From positions 1-64,000 of the forward strand of contig NZ_JOGO01000003.1 in NCBI RefSeq assembly GCF_000719475.1: 64,000 nucleotides of DNA, read 5' to 3'. Source of the stretch: Streptomyces sp. NRRL F-5630 (GTDB lineage Bacteria; Actinomycetota; Actinomycetes; Streptomycetales; Streptomycetaceae). Of the stretch, positions 52,181 through 60,294 are shown piece by piece. Every line of letters begins with the position of its first letter. The stretch's first letter is position 1. The position numbers were made by a program, and so were the translations under genes. Under the pieces are notes generated by a model. The model ran no database searches, was not told the DNA's origin, and was given only the letters and a program-made list of their open reading frames with translations.

Positions 52181-53230
52181 ATGGCGCAGGCGTACAAGGC
52201 GGAAACGGGTAGTGAGGGACAGCGCCCCGGAGGGCTGCGCGGCCGGATGCGCCTGGGGGGCCGGCGCACCGGGGCGCCGGGCGGGGGAGGGTCGTGGGGG
52301 ATGTGGCGGCGCGGCATCGTGCTCGCCGCGCTCGCGCTCGCCCTCGCGGGCCTCATGGTCGTCCACGCGCACGTCCCCAACCGCGTGGGGAACCTCGGCA
52401 GCCTCCTGGAGACCTTCCTCCCGTGGCTCGGGCTCCTCGTCCCCGTCCTGCTCGTCCTCGCGGTCCTGCGGCGCTCCGCGACCGCGCTCCTCGCCCTCGT
52501 CCTGCCCGTCGCGGTGTGGCTCAACCTGTTCGGCGGGCTCGTCCTCGGCCACGACCAGTCGCGCGGCGACCTCACCGTCGTCACCCACAACGTCAACGCC
52601 GAGAACGGCGACCTCCCGGGCACCGTCCGCACCCTCGTCGGCTCCGGCGCCCAGCTCCTCGCCCTGGAGGAGCTGACCGAGCAGGCCGTGCCGGAGTACG
52701 CGAGCGCCCTCAAGGCCACCTACCCGTACCACGTCACCAAGGGCACCGTCGGCCTCTGGAGCAAGTACCCGCTGCGCGGCACGAGGCCCGTCGACCTGGA
52801 ACTGGGCTGGGAGCGCGCCCTGCGCACGACCGCCGAGACCCCCAAGGGCCCCGTCGCCGTCTTCGTCGCGCACCTGCCCTCCGTCCGCGTCAAGCTCGAC
52901 ACCGGCTTCGTCGCCGGTCAGCGCGACCGCAGCACCGAGGCGCTCGGCAAGGCGATCCGCGAGGAACCGCTCACCAACAAGGTCCTCGTCGGCGACCTCA
53001 ACGGGACGATGAACGACCGCGCCCTCTCGCCGGTGACCTCGCAGCTCCGCTCCACGCAGGGCGCGGCGGGCAAGGGCTTCGGCTTCAGCTGGCCGGCGGC
53101 CTTCCCGATGGCCCGCATCGACCAGATCCTCGTCGGCGGCGCCGAACCGGTCTCCTCCTGGACCCTCCCGCGCACCGGCTCCGACCACCTCCCGGTCGCC
53201 GCGTCCATCCGCCTGGCGAGCACGGGCTGA
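52181..53230 (+). CDS. Membrane-anchored endonuclease/exonuclease/phosphatase-family protein
   Basis: 349 aa. A Gly/Arg-rich cytoplasmic leader is followed by three hydrophobic segments (~43-125) and an extracellular EEP domain: LTVVTHNVNAENGD, LLALEELTE (catalytic Glu), KVLVGDLNGTMNDR, GSDHLPVAASI (catalytic Asp-His). The family cleaves phosphodiester or phosphomonoester bonds in nucleic acids, lipids or inositol phosphates. The membrane-plus-EEP architecture is common in actinobacteria. Confidence 0.87.
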   Translation: MAQAYKAETGSEGQRPGGLRGRMRLGGRRTGAPGGGGSWGMWRRGIVLAALALALAGLMVVHAHVPNRVGNLGSLLETFLPWLGLLVPVLLVLAVLRRSATALLALVLPVAVWLNLFGGLVLGHDQSRGDLTVVTHNVNAENGDLPGTVRTLVGSGAQLLALEELTEQAVPEYASALKATYPYHVTKGTVGLWSKYPLRGTRPVDLELGWERALRTTAETPKGPVAVFVAHLPSVRVKLDTGFVAGQRDRSTEALGKAIREEPLTNKVLVGDLNGTMNDRALSPVTSQLRSTQGAAGKGFGFSWPAAFPMARIDQILVGGAEPVSSWTLPRTGSDHLPVAASIRLASTG

Positions 53231-53327
53231 GGCCACGGGCCGGGAGGGGCCGGGGCGGCACGGGCACGGGCGGGACCGGGCAGGGGGCACGGGCTGCGGC
53301 GGCCCCTCGGCGAGCACTGGCCGAGGC

Positions 53328-53361
53328 GTGCGGGGCCGCGCCCCCCGACGCGGCCCCGCAC
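53328..53361. terminator. 13-bp perfect hairpin between convergent genes
   Basis: The arms 53328-53340 and 53349-53361 have an 8-nt loop and lie between the EEP-family gene and nadE. It probably works in both directions. Confidence 0.75.
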
Positions 53362-53446
53362 ACGACATCCCGGCCGGGACCCCCTCCCGGCGGCGCACCC
53401 GGCGGTCCACCGGTGACCGCCGGGCGGCGCGCCCGGCCGTGGCCCC

Positions 53447-55207
53447 TCAGGCCCCCGCGTTCTCCCGCCACCGGTTCGTGATCGGCATACGGCGGTCCTT
53501 GCCGAAGCCCTTCGCGGAGATCTTCGTCCCCGGCGGGTACTGGCGCCGCTTGTACTCGGCGTTGTCGACCATCCGCAGGACGCGCGCGACGACCTCCGGG
53601 TCGAACCCGGCCGCGACGATCGCGTCCGAGCCCTGGTCGCGGTCGACGTACATCGCCAGGATGCGGTCGAGCACGTCGTAGTCGGGGAGCGAGTCGGTGT
53701 CCACCTGCCCCGGACGGAGTTCGGCGCTCGGCGGCTTCGCGATCGTGTTCTCCGGGATCGGCGGGGTCTCGCCGCGCTGCTCGGCCGCCTGGTTGCGCCA
53801 GCGGGCGAGCGCGAAGACCTGCGACTTGTAGACGTCCTTGATCGGGCCGTAGGCGCCGACCGCGTCCCCGTAGAGCGTCGAGTAGCCGACCGCCAGCTCC
53901 GACTTGTTGCCGGGCGCGAGGACGATCTGCCCCTCCTGGTTGGAGATGCCCATCAGCGTCGTGCCGCGCAGCCGCGCCTGGAGGTTCTCCTCGGCGAGCC
54001 CCGTGAAGCCGAGCGCGGCCATGTAGGCGTCGAACATGGGGGCGATGGGCACGGAGCGGTAGTGCAGCCCGGTGCGCGCGGCGAGGTCCGCCGCGTCGTC
54101 CCGGGAGTGCTCCGAGGAGTACTTCGACGGCATCGAGACCCCGTACACGTTCTCCGCGCCGATCGCGTCGCAGGCGATCGCGGCGGTGAGCGCGGAGTCG
54201 ATGCCGCCGGAGACACCGAGGATGACGGTGCGGAAACCGTTCTTCCGCACGTAGGCGCGCAAGCCCGTGACCAGCGCCCCGTACACCTCCTCCGCGTCCT
54301 CCAGGCGCTCGGCGTACTCGCCGGTGTACTCCGGCTCGTACGGGGGCAGCGGCGTGGGCGAGATCGTGACGTGCTCGATCCGCAGGCCGTCGTGGACGGT
54401 CCCGGCGGGCTCCTCGGCCGGGGCCGGGGGGAGGTCCAGGTCGAGGAGGAAGCAGCCCTCGGTGAACTGCGGGGCGCGCGTGATGACGGAGCCGTCCTTG
54501 TCGACGACGATCGAGTCGCCGTCGAAGACCAGCTCGTCCTGCCCGCCGGACATCGCGAGGTACGCGGTCGTGCAGCCCGCCTCCTGGGCGCGCTTGCGGA
54601 CCAGTTCGAGGCGCGTGTCGTCCTTCTCGCGCTCGTACGGGGAGGCGTTGATGCTCAGCAGCAACCCCGCCCCCGCCGCACGGGTCGCGGGCACCCGGCC
54701 GCCGTCCTGCCACAGGTCCTCGCAGATGGCGAGGGCCACGTCGACGCCGTGCACGCGCACGACGGGCAGCGTGTCGCCGGGCACGAAGTAGCGGAACTCG
54801 TCGAAGACGCCGTAGTTCGGCAGGTGGTGCTTGGCGAAGCGGAGCACGACGCGGCCCTGGTGCAGTACGGCGGCGGCGTTGCGCGGGGAGCCCGCGGGCA
54901 TCCCGTAGCGGTGCTGGTCGGTTTCGCTGCGGTCGAGGTAGCCGAGGACGACGGGCAGGCCGCCGAGACCCTCGTCGACGAGCCGGGCGGCGAGCGCGTG
55001 CAGAGCGGTGCGGCTGGCCTCCACGAAGCTGGAGCGCAGCGCGAGGTCCTCCACGGGGTAGCCGGTCAGCACCATCTCGGGAAAGGCGGCCAGATGGGCG
55101 CCCCGCTCCGCGGCGTGCCGGGTCCATTGCACGACCGAGTCCGCGTTGGCGGCGAGATCACCGACGACGGCATCGATCTGATTCAGGGCGAGACGTAGTT
55201 GAGGCAC
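53447..55207 (-). CDS. nadE: Glutamine-dependent NAD+ synthetase
   Basis: 586 aa. The N-terminal glutaminase (nitrilase fold) has the catalytic triad Glu44 (FPEMVLTGYP), Lys126 (RFAKHHLPN) and Cys162 (AICEDLW). The C-terminal synthetase has the PP-loop SGGIDS (333-338) and ends RRQYPPGTKISAKGFGKDRRMPITN. It amidates nicotinate adenine dinucleotide using glutamine. GTG 55207 begins where homologues begin; a -10 hexamer 7 nt upstream and no ribosome site suggest leaderless translation. Confidence 0.95.
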   Translation of the reverse strand: MPQLRLALNQIDAVVGDLAANADSVVQWTRHAAERGAHLAAFPEMVLTGYPVEDLALRSSFVEASRTALHALAARLVDEGLGGLPVVLGYLDRSETDQHRYGMPAGSPRNAAAVLHQGRVVLRFAKHHLPNYGVFDEFRYFVPGDTLPVVRVHGVDVALAICEDLWQDGGRVPATRAAGAGLLLSINASPYEREKDDTRLELVRKRAQEAGCTTAYLAMSGGQDELVFDGDSIVVDKDGSVITRAPQFTEGCFLLDLDLPPAPAEEPAGTVHDGLRIEHVTISPTPLPPYEPEYTGEYAERLEDAEEVYGALVTGLRAYVRKNGFRTVILGVSGGIDSALTAAIACDAIGAENVYGVSMPSKYSSEHSRDDAADLAARTGLHYRSVPIAPMFDAYMAALGFTGLAEENLQARLRGTTLMGISNQEGQIVLAPGNKSELAVGYSTLYGDAVGAYGPIKDVYKSQVFALARWRNQAAEQRGETPPIPENTIAKPPSAELRPGQVDTDSLPDYDVLDRILAMYVDRDQGSDAIVAAGFDPEVVARVLRMVDNAEYKRRQYPPGTKISAKGFGKDRRMPITNRWRENAGA

Positions 55208-55214
55208 GGTCGCC

Positions 55215-55220
55215 AGTGTA
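55215..55220 (-). promoter_or_regulatory. -10 element for a leaderless nadE mRNA
   Basis: On the minus strand TACACT lies exactly 7 nt before the GTG start. The -35 is not obvious. Confidence 0.6.
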
Positions 55221-55713
55221 ATCGTCTCTCTGACGCGATGTGGGGGCGGGGCGGGGCCGAACGGTGGGCCGGGCGCTGACGGCGGGGCGGCGATGGGGTG
55301 GCGCCGGGGCGGGCGCGCGGGGAGCGCGGGGGTGGCGGCAGGGCGGTGGTGGGGCGGGGCGCGCGGGGTGGCGGCGGCGGTGGGCCCGGCAATCCGGCGC
55401 CGCGCCGTTTGCTGATTTCGAGGCATTCTCGGCGCAGCCCATGGCGTGTCTTTTACCCCGCCTTGGTGCGGTACGCGAAGGTGGCGCCGTTTCGCGCGGC
55501 GTCCCCACCCCCGTCCGCGCGCCGTCAAAGACCCTGTGGCGCAAGGGACTTGAGTGGGCCATCGGGGCCGGTGGGGGAGCGGGTCGACCCGGGAGGGAGC
55601 CGTCCCCCACAATGGGCGCGGCCTCCCGTGCCCCTCGGGGCCTGTCGGTCGCGGCGTCCGGGCGATGCACTATGGCGGGAGCGGTTGCGCCGCGGGAGAT
55701 CGTCCTTGTGTTC

Positions 55714-55729
55714 GCAACCTGCGGGAAAC
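55714..55729 (+). promoter_or_regulatory. GlnR-box-like site upstream of glnA2
   Basis: GCAAC-N6-GAAAC fits the 5-6-5 half of the actinobacterial GlnR consensus (GTnAC-N6-GAAAC) with one mismatch. It lies 75 bp before the start. No second a/b pair was confirmed. Confidence 0.35.
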
Positions 55730-55803
55730 CGTGTGGTGGGATGCTCGTACGCCCAGGGCACGGCAACGGTGCAAGGCGGCTCGACCAGCAAGGATGGGTG
55801 GAT

Positions 55804-57165
55804 ATGAATAAGCAGCAGGAGTTCGTGCTCCGCACGCTTGAGGAGCGGGACATCCGTTTCGTGCGCCTCTGGTTCACCGACGTCCTCGGCTTCCTGAAAT
55901 CCGTCGCCGTCGCCCCGGCCGAGCTGGAGCAGGCGTTCGACGAGGGCATCGGCTTCGACGGCTCCGCGATCGAGGGCTTCGCCCGCGTCTACGAGTCCGA
56001 CATGATCGCCAAGCCCGATCCCGCCACCTTCCAGGTCCTGCCCTGGCGCGCCGAGGCCCCCGGCACCGCGCGCATGTTCTGCGACATCCTCATGCCGGAC
56101 GGCTCCCCGTCCTTCGCCGACCCGCGCTACGTCCTCAAGCGCGCGCTCGCCAAGGCCTCCGACCTCGGCTTCACCTTCTACACCCACCCCGAGATCGAGT
56201 TCTTCCTCCTCAAGGAGAAGCCGGTCGACGGCTCGCGTCCCACCCCCGCCGACAACTCCGGCTACTTCGACCACACCCCGCAGAACGTCGGCATGGACTT
56301 CCGCCGCCAGGCGATCACCATGCTGGAGTCGATGGGCATCTCGGTCGAGTTCAGCCACCACGAGGGCGCCCCCGGCCAGCAGGAGATCGACCTCCGCTAC
56401 GCCGACGCGCTCTCGACGGCCGACAACATCATGACGTTCCGCCTCGTCATGAAGCAGGTCGCGCTGGAGCAGGGCGTGCAGGCCACCTTCATGCCGAAGC
56501 CCTTCTCGGAGTTCCCCGGCTCGGGGATGCACAGCCACCTCTCCCTCTTCGAGGGCGACCGCAACGCCTTCTACGAGTCGGGTGCCGAGTACCAGCTCTC
56601 CAAGGTCGGCCGCTCCTTCATCGCCGGGCTCCTGCGCCACGCCGACGAGATCTCCGCCGTCACCAACCAGTGGGTCAACTCCTACAAGCGCATCTGGGGC
56701 GGTACGGAGCGCACGGCGGGCGCGGGCGGCGAGGCGCCCTCGTACATCTGCTGGGGCCACAACAACCGCTCCGCGCTCATCCGCGTCCCGATGTACAAGC
56801 CCGGCAAGACCGGCTCCGCCCGCGTCGAGGTCCGCTCCCTCGACTCCGGCGCCAACCCCTACCTCTCCTACGCGGTCCTCCTCGCCGCCGGCCTCAAGGG
56901 GATCGAGGAGGGCTACGAACTCCCCCCGGGCGCCGACGACGACGTCTGGGCCCTCTCCGACGCCGAACGCCGCGCGATGGGCATCGAGCCCCTTCCCCAG
57001 AACCTGGGCGAGGCCATCGCCCTGATGGAGCGCAGCGAACTCGTGGCGGAGACCCTGGGCGAGCACGTCTACGACTTCTTCCTCCGCAACAAGAAGCAGG
57101 AGTGGGAGGAGTACCGCAGCGAGGTCACGGCCTTCGAGCTGAAGAAGAACCTGCCGGTGCTGTAG
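55804..57165 (+). CDS. glnA2: Class I glutamine synthetase paralogue (GlnA2-type, probable gamma-glutamylpolyamine synthetase)
   Basis: 453 aa with a full GS-I fold: beta-grasp (DVLGFLKSVAV, IGFDGSAIEGF), catalytic HPEIEFFLLKE, GMHSHLSLF, NNRSALIRVP and ARVEVRS. The region where GlnA carries its adenylylated Tyr (NLYDLPP type) reads GYELPPGADDDVW, so GlnE control is unlikely. The sequence and neighbours (nadE, glnE) match the Streptomyces paralogue reported to glutamylate polyamines rather than ammonia; this assignment is by similarity from memory. ATG 55804 has AAGGA 9 nt upstream. Confidence 0.88.
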   Translation: MNKQQEFVLRTLEERDIRFVRLWFTDVLGFLKSVAVAPAELEQAFDEGIGFDGSAIEGFARVYESDMIAKPDPATFQVLPWRAEAPGTARMFCDILMPDGSPSFADPRYVLKRALAKASDLGFTFYTHPEIEFFLLKEKPVDGSRPTPADNSGYFDHTPQNVGMDFRRQAITMLESMGISVEFSHHEGAPGQQEIDLRYADALSTADNIMTFRLVMKQVALEQGVQATFMPKPFSEFPGSGMHSHLSLFEGDRNAFYESGAEYQLSKVGRSFIAGLLRHADEISAVTNQWVNSYKRIWGGTERTAGAGGEAPSYICWGHNNRSALIRVPMYKPGKTGSARVEVRSLDSGANPYLSYAVLLAAGLKGIEEGYELPPGADDDVWALSDAERRAMGIEPLPQNLGEAIALMERSELVAETLGEHVYDFFLRNKKQEWEEYRSEVTAFELKKNLPVL

Positions 57166-57194
57166 GCGCAGGCCAGGGCGGGAAAAGGAGTATT

Positions 57195-57232
57195 CCGGCG
57201 GGACGCGGCGCGGGGGCGCGGCCTCCCGCCGG
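57195..57232 (+). terminator. Hairpin terminator after glnA2
   Basis: CCGGCGGGA (57195-57203) pairs with TCCCGCCGG (57224-57232), 30 bp after the stop. Confidence 0.65.
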
Positions 57233-57501
57233 ACGTGTTTGCTTCATCCCGGGCCGCCGCGGGGCCGTCCGGCCGCGGGGCCGTGCGCCCCGGCGTCGCT
57301 CCTCGGTGCCCAGTCCCTCCGGGCCCGGTCGGCGCGCGCCGCGCGTCCGGGCATTCCGGGCGTTGAAGGCGCTCTCGCTTCCTCCTCGGCGCTCACCTGC
57401 CGGTCGTCGTCGGAGGGGGCCCGGGTGGTGGTGCCGTACCCGCGTCCGGGCGCCGATACGGAGCCGGGCGCGGTGGCACACCGGGCCGGAGGGGGTGGCT
57501 C
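57233..57501. other. Intergenic stretch between glnA2 and the TetR gene
   Basis: About 270 bp of GC-rich DNA between convergent genes. Apart from the preceding hairpin I see no gene or motif. Confidence 0.35.
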
Positions 57502-58086
57502 TCAGCCGAAGACTCCGGCCATCGTCCCCATCGTCTCCATGATCAGTTCGCGGGGGTCGTCCGCCTCGTCGCCCGCGACCCAGCGCTGCATGGCGAGGCG
57601 GATGGAGGCGAGGAAGGCGGCGCCGAGGCAGCCGGCTTCGAGGGGGGTGAGGCCGCCGCGGTCGGTGAGGGCCTGGCGCAAGTCCGTTTCGAGGACGGCG
57701 TGGTTGGCGAGCTGGCGGGCGAGCAGGGTGGGGTGGCGCAGCGCGAGGCGGGTGCGGATCGCGGTCTCGCGGTCGGGGGCCTTGTCGGTGGGGAAACGGT
57801 CGATGACGGCGTTCGCGAGGGCCTGCCAGGGGCCCTCGTGCGGAGGGCGGGCGCGGAAGGCGAGGACGAGGGCCTTGATGTGCTGCTCCTCGCCCCAGAG
57901 GACCGCGTCCTCCTTCGCCGTGAAGTAGTTGGAGAAGGTCCGGCGCGAGATGCCCGCGGCGTCGGCGATCGCCTCCACGGTGAGGTGCTCGAAACCGTGC
58001 TCGACCGCCAGATCCAGCGCCGCCTTGTGCACGGCTTCCCTGGTGGCGGCCTTCTTGCGCTCGCGCAAACCCACTGTGCTCTCCAT
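57502..58086 (-). CDS. TetR/AcrR-family transcriptional repressor
   Basis: 194 aa. The N-terminal HTH (TREAVHKAALDLAVEHGFEHLTVEAIADAAGISRRTFSNYF, ~15-55) is typical TetR, and the helical C-terminal ligand/dimer domain is of the type that follows efflux regulators. It is divergent from the DHA2 exporter at 58371 with direct-repeat operator candidates in between, so ligand-released repression of the exporter is likely. Confidence 0.92.
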   Translation of the reverse strand: MESTVGLRERKKAATREAVHKAALDLAVEHGFEHLTVEAIADAAGISRRTFSNYFTAKEDAVLWGEEQHIKALVLAFRARPPHEGPWQALANAVIDRFPTDKAPDRETAIRTRLALRHPTLLARQLANHAVLETDLRQALTDRGGLTPLEAGCLGAAFLASIRLAMQRWVAGDEADDPRELIMETMGTMAGVFG

Positions 58087-58117
58087 GGTCCGTCCATCGT
58101 AGGCGACCCACTTTAAG

Positions 58118-58147
58118 TGCCCAGTGTGCAAAATTGCCCAGTGCGCA
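58118..58147. promoter_or_regulatory. Direct-repeat operator candidate for the TetR regulator
   Basis: TGCCCAGTGTGCA (58118-58130) and TGCCCAGTGCGCA (58135-58147) are 13-bp repeats at 17-bp period in an A+T-richer patch 32 bp upstream of the regulator gene. Confidence 0.6.
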
Positions 58148-58257
58148 TGTATGGTGAATCCGTCAGCGCGGAGACGAGCGGGGGCTCGGGCGAGCGCGCC
58201 GCGGGACCGCCCCGGCGCCCGGCCACCCCCGTACCGCGCCCGCGCACCACCCGTCCC

Positions 58258-58345
58258 GTACGTCCGTACGTCCACACGCCCGGTACGGCCGTGCGTCCGT
58301 TGCCCGTACGCCTGTACGCCTGTACGCCTGTACGTCCGTACGTCC
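58258..58345 (+). repeat. GTACGYCY octamer repeats before the DHA2 exporter
   Basis: Five tandem octamers (GTACGCCT x3, GTACGTCC x2) lie at 58306-58345 and two more at 58258-58273, in the leader of the exporter gene. Confidence 0.8.
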
Positions 58346-58370
58346 CACTCCCGCATTCCGGAGGTAGCGC

Positions 58371-60110
58371 GTGAGCGCCCAAGCGGTGGCGGCGACGGAG
58401 TCCAGCGACTCCGCCCCCATGGATCACAAGCACGTCCTGCGGGCCCTCAGCGGCCTGCTCCTCGTGCTGTTCGTCGCGATGATCAGCTCCACCGTCGTCT
58501 CGGTGGCGCTGCCGCAGATCATCGGCTCACTCGGCGGCACCCAGTCGCAGTACACCTGGGTCGTCACCGCGACCCTGCTCGCCTCGACGGCGTCGACGCC
58601 GATCTGGGGCAAGCTCGCCGACCTCTTCAACAAGAAGCTGCTGCTCCAGATCGCCATCGGCATCTTCGTCGTCGCCTCGCTCGGCGCCGGATTCGCGCAG
58701 AACACCCCGACGCTCATCGGCTTCCGCGCCGTGCAGGGCCTCGGGATGGGCGCGCTCCAGGTGCTCGTGCAGGTGATCCTCGCGGCGATGATCAGCCCCA
58801 AGGAGCGCGGCAGGTACAACGGCTACCTCGGCGCCGTCATGGCCGTCGCCACGGTCGGCGGCCCACTGCTCGGCGGTGCGATCACCGACGTGGACTGGCT
58901 CGGCTGGCGCTGGTGCTTCTTCATCGCGCTGCCCTTCACCGCCGTCGCCTCGGTGATCCTCGCCCGCACCCTCCACCTGGAGGACATCCGCCGGCCCGAC
59001 ACGAAGGTCGACTACTGGGGCGCCTCGCTCATCGCGGCCGGGGTCAGCCTCCTGCTCCTGTGGGTCACCTTCGTCGACAACGACTTCGCCTGGATCTCCT
59101 GGCAGACGGGCGCGATGCTCGCGGGCACGGTGGTCCTGCTCGGCGCGGCCGTCGCGGTCGAGTCGAGGGTCTCCCAGCCGGTCATCCCGCTCCACGTCAT
59201 CAAGCGCCGCGACCCCGCGCTCGCCATCGTCGCGAGCCTCGCGGTCGGCATGGCGATGTTCGGGGGCGCGGTCTTCCTCGGCCAGTACTTCCAGATCGGG
59301 CGCGGCAAGTCCCCGACCCAGGCGGGGCTGCTGACGATCCCGCTCATGGCCGGGGTGCTCCTCGCCTCGACGGTCGCGGGGCGGCTCGTCTCGAAGACGG
59401 GCAAGGTCAAGCCGTTCATCCTGGCCGGCACGGTGATCCTCGCGGGCGGTTTCTTCGGCCTCTCCACGATCGACGCGCACACCTCGCTCCTCGTCGTCGG
59501 CGCGTGGATGTTCCTCGTCGGCACCGGTGTCGGCATGTCGATGCAGAACCTCGTCCTGGTCCTCCAGAACACCGTGCCGCTCCACGAACTCGGCGCGGCG
59601 AGCGGCGCCATCACCTTCTTCCGCTCCCTGGGCGGCACGATCGGCGTCTCGGTCCTCGGCGCCGTGCTCGCGAACAGCGTGAGCGGCAGGATCGCGGACG
59701 GCCTGAGGGGACTCGGCATCGACGGCGCGGCGGGTGCCTCGGGCGGCGGCAGCGGCACGCTGGACGTCAAGGGGATGCCCGCCCCGGTCCAGGAGGTCGT
59801 CCGCGGCGCCTACGGCGACGCGACGGGCCACATCTTCCTGATCGCCGCCTTCATCGCCCTCGTCGGCATCCTCGCCGCCGCCTTCCTCACCCCCGCGACC
59901 CTCCGCGACAGCGTCGACCTGGCCGAGCCCCCGGCGGCGGACAGCGGTACGGAGCCGCAGGGCGGTACCGAACCGCGCGGCGGTACCGAGCCGCACGGCG
60001 GTACGGAGCCGCACGGCGGTACGGGCGGCCCGACGCCGCCCCCCGCCGCCGCGGCACCCGCGCCCGGCCGGGGCCCCGACGAAGGCCGCTCCCCGGCCCC
60101 CGTCCCGTAG
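58371..60110 (+). CDS. MFS drug exporter, DHA2 (14-TM) family
   Basis: 579 aa from GTG, with GGAGG 7 nt upstream. There are fourteen hydrophobic segments. DHA2 features are VSVALPQIIGSLGGTQSQYTWVVTATLL in TM1-2, the WGKLADLFNKKLLLQ loop, and the motif-C region VGGPLLGGAITD. The C-terminal tail carries four GGTEPxG repeats. It is probably a proton-driven drug/metabolite exporter controlled by the divergent TetR protein. Confidence 0.92.
   Translation: MSAQAVAATESSDSAPMDHKHVLRALSGLLLVLFVAMISSTVVSVALPQIIGSLGGTQSQYTWVVTATLLASTASTPIWGKLADLFNKKLLLQIAIGIFVVASLGAGFAQNTPTLIGFRAVQGLGMGALQVLVQVILAAMISPKERGRYNGYLGAVMAVATVGGPLLGGAITDVDWLGWRWCFFIALPFTAVASVILARTLHLEDIRRPDTKVDYWGASLIAAGVSLLLLWVTFVDNDFAWISWQTGAMLAGTVVLLGAAVAVESRVSQPVIPLHVIKRRDPALAIVASLAVGMAMFGGAVFLGQYFQIGRGKSPTQAGLLTIPLMAGVLLASTVAGRLVSKTGKVKPFILAGTVILAGGFFGLSTIDAHTSLLVVGAWMFLVGTGVGMSMQNLVLVLQNTVPLHELGAASGAITFFRSLGGTIGVSVLGAVLANSVSGRIADGLRGLGIDGAAGASGGGSGTLDVKGMPAPVQEVVRGAYGDATGHIFLIAAFIALVGILAAAFLTPATLRDSVDLAEPPAADSGTEPQGGTEPRGGTEPHGGTEPHGGTGGPTPPPAAAAPAPGRGPDEGRSPAPVP
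59946..60017 (+). repeat. 18-bp coding tandem repeat (GTEPxG) in the exporter tail
   Basis: Four units of GGTACSGARCCGCRSGGC encode GTEP(Q/R/H)G in the cytoplasmic C-terminus. Confidence 0.8.
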
Positions 60111-60182
60111 CCGAGGCACCGGCGGAGGACCGCGGCCGACGCACCGGCGGGACTCCGTAACCGGCGCACCGGCGGCGATCCA

Positions 60183-60214
60183 GGGGCCACCCGGCACACG
60201 CACCGGGTGGCCCC
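60183..60214 (+). terminator. 12-bp perfect hairpin after the DHA2 exporter
   Basis: GGGGCCACCCGG pairs with CCGGGTGGCCCC around an 8-nt loop, followed by GCCGCTTTCC. Confidence 0.75.
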
Positions 60215-60236
60215 GCCGCTTTCCCCACGCCCCGGC

Positions 60237-60242
60237 TACGCT
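60237..60242 (+). promoter_or_regulatory. -10 element upstream of glnE
   Basis: TACGCT lies 7 nt before a GTG (60250) that opens a 14-codon frame ending over the glnE ATG, the spacing of a leaderless start. Confidence 0.45.
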
Positions 60243-60249
60243 CACCACC

Positions 60250-60294
60250 GTGGGCCCTGACCGGCAGGGTGATGGCAGGAGGGCGTGGCGATGA
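60250..60294 (+). CDS. Possible 14-aa leaderless upstream ORF coupled to glnE
   Basis: GTG followed by 13 codons and a TGA that overlaps the glnE ATG as ATGA. It is Arg/Gly-rich and its only support is position relative to the -10 and the overlap. Confidence 0.3.
   Translation: MGPDRQGDGRRAWR

Larger units (their letters stand above)
55208..55803. other. Divergent nadE / glnA2 intergenic region
   Basis: 596 bp. It holds the nadE promoter at its left end, GGGGCGG-type iterations at 55240-55380, a more A+T-rich stretch at 55405-55470, and a GlnR-box-like GCAAC-N6-GAAAC at 55714-55729. The frames crossing it are Arg/Gly-rich and look non-coding. Confidence 0.5.

Noticed and set aside
58258..58345. 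Repeat array considered as a CRISPR
   Set aside because: The units are 8 bp and directly adjacent, with no spacers and no cas genes.
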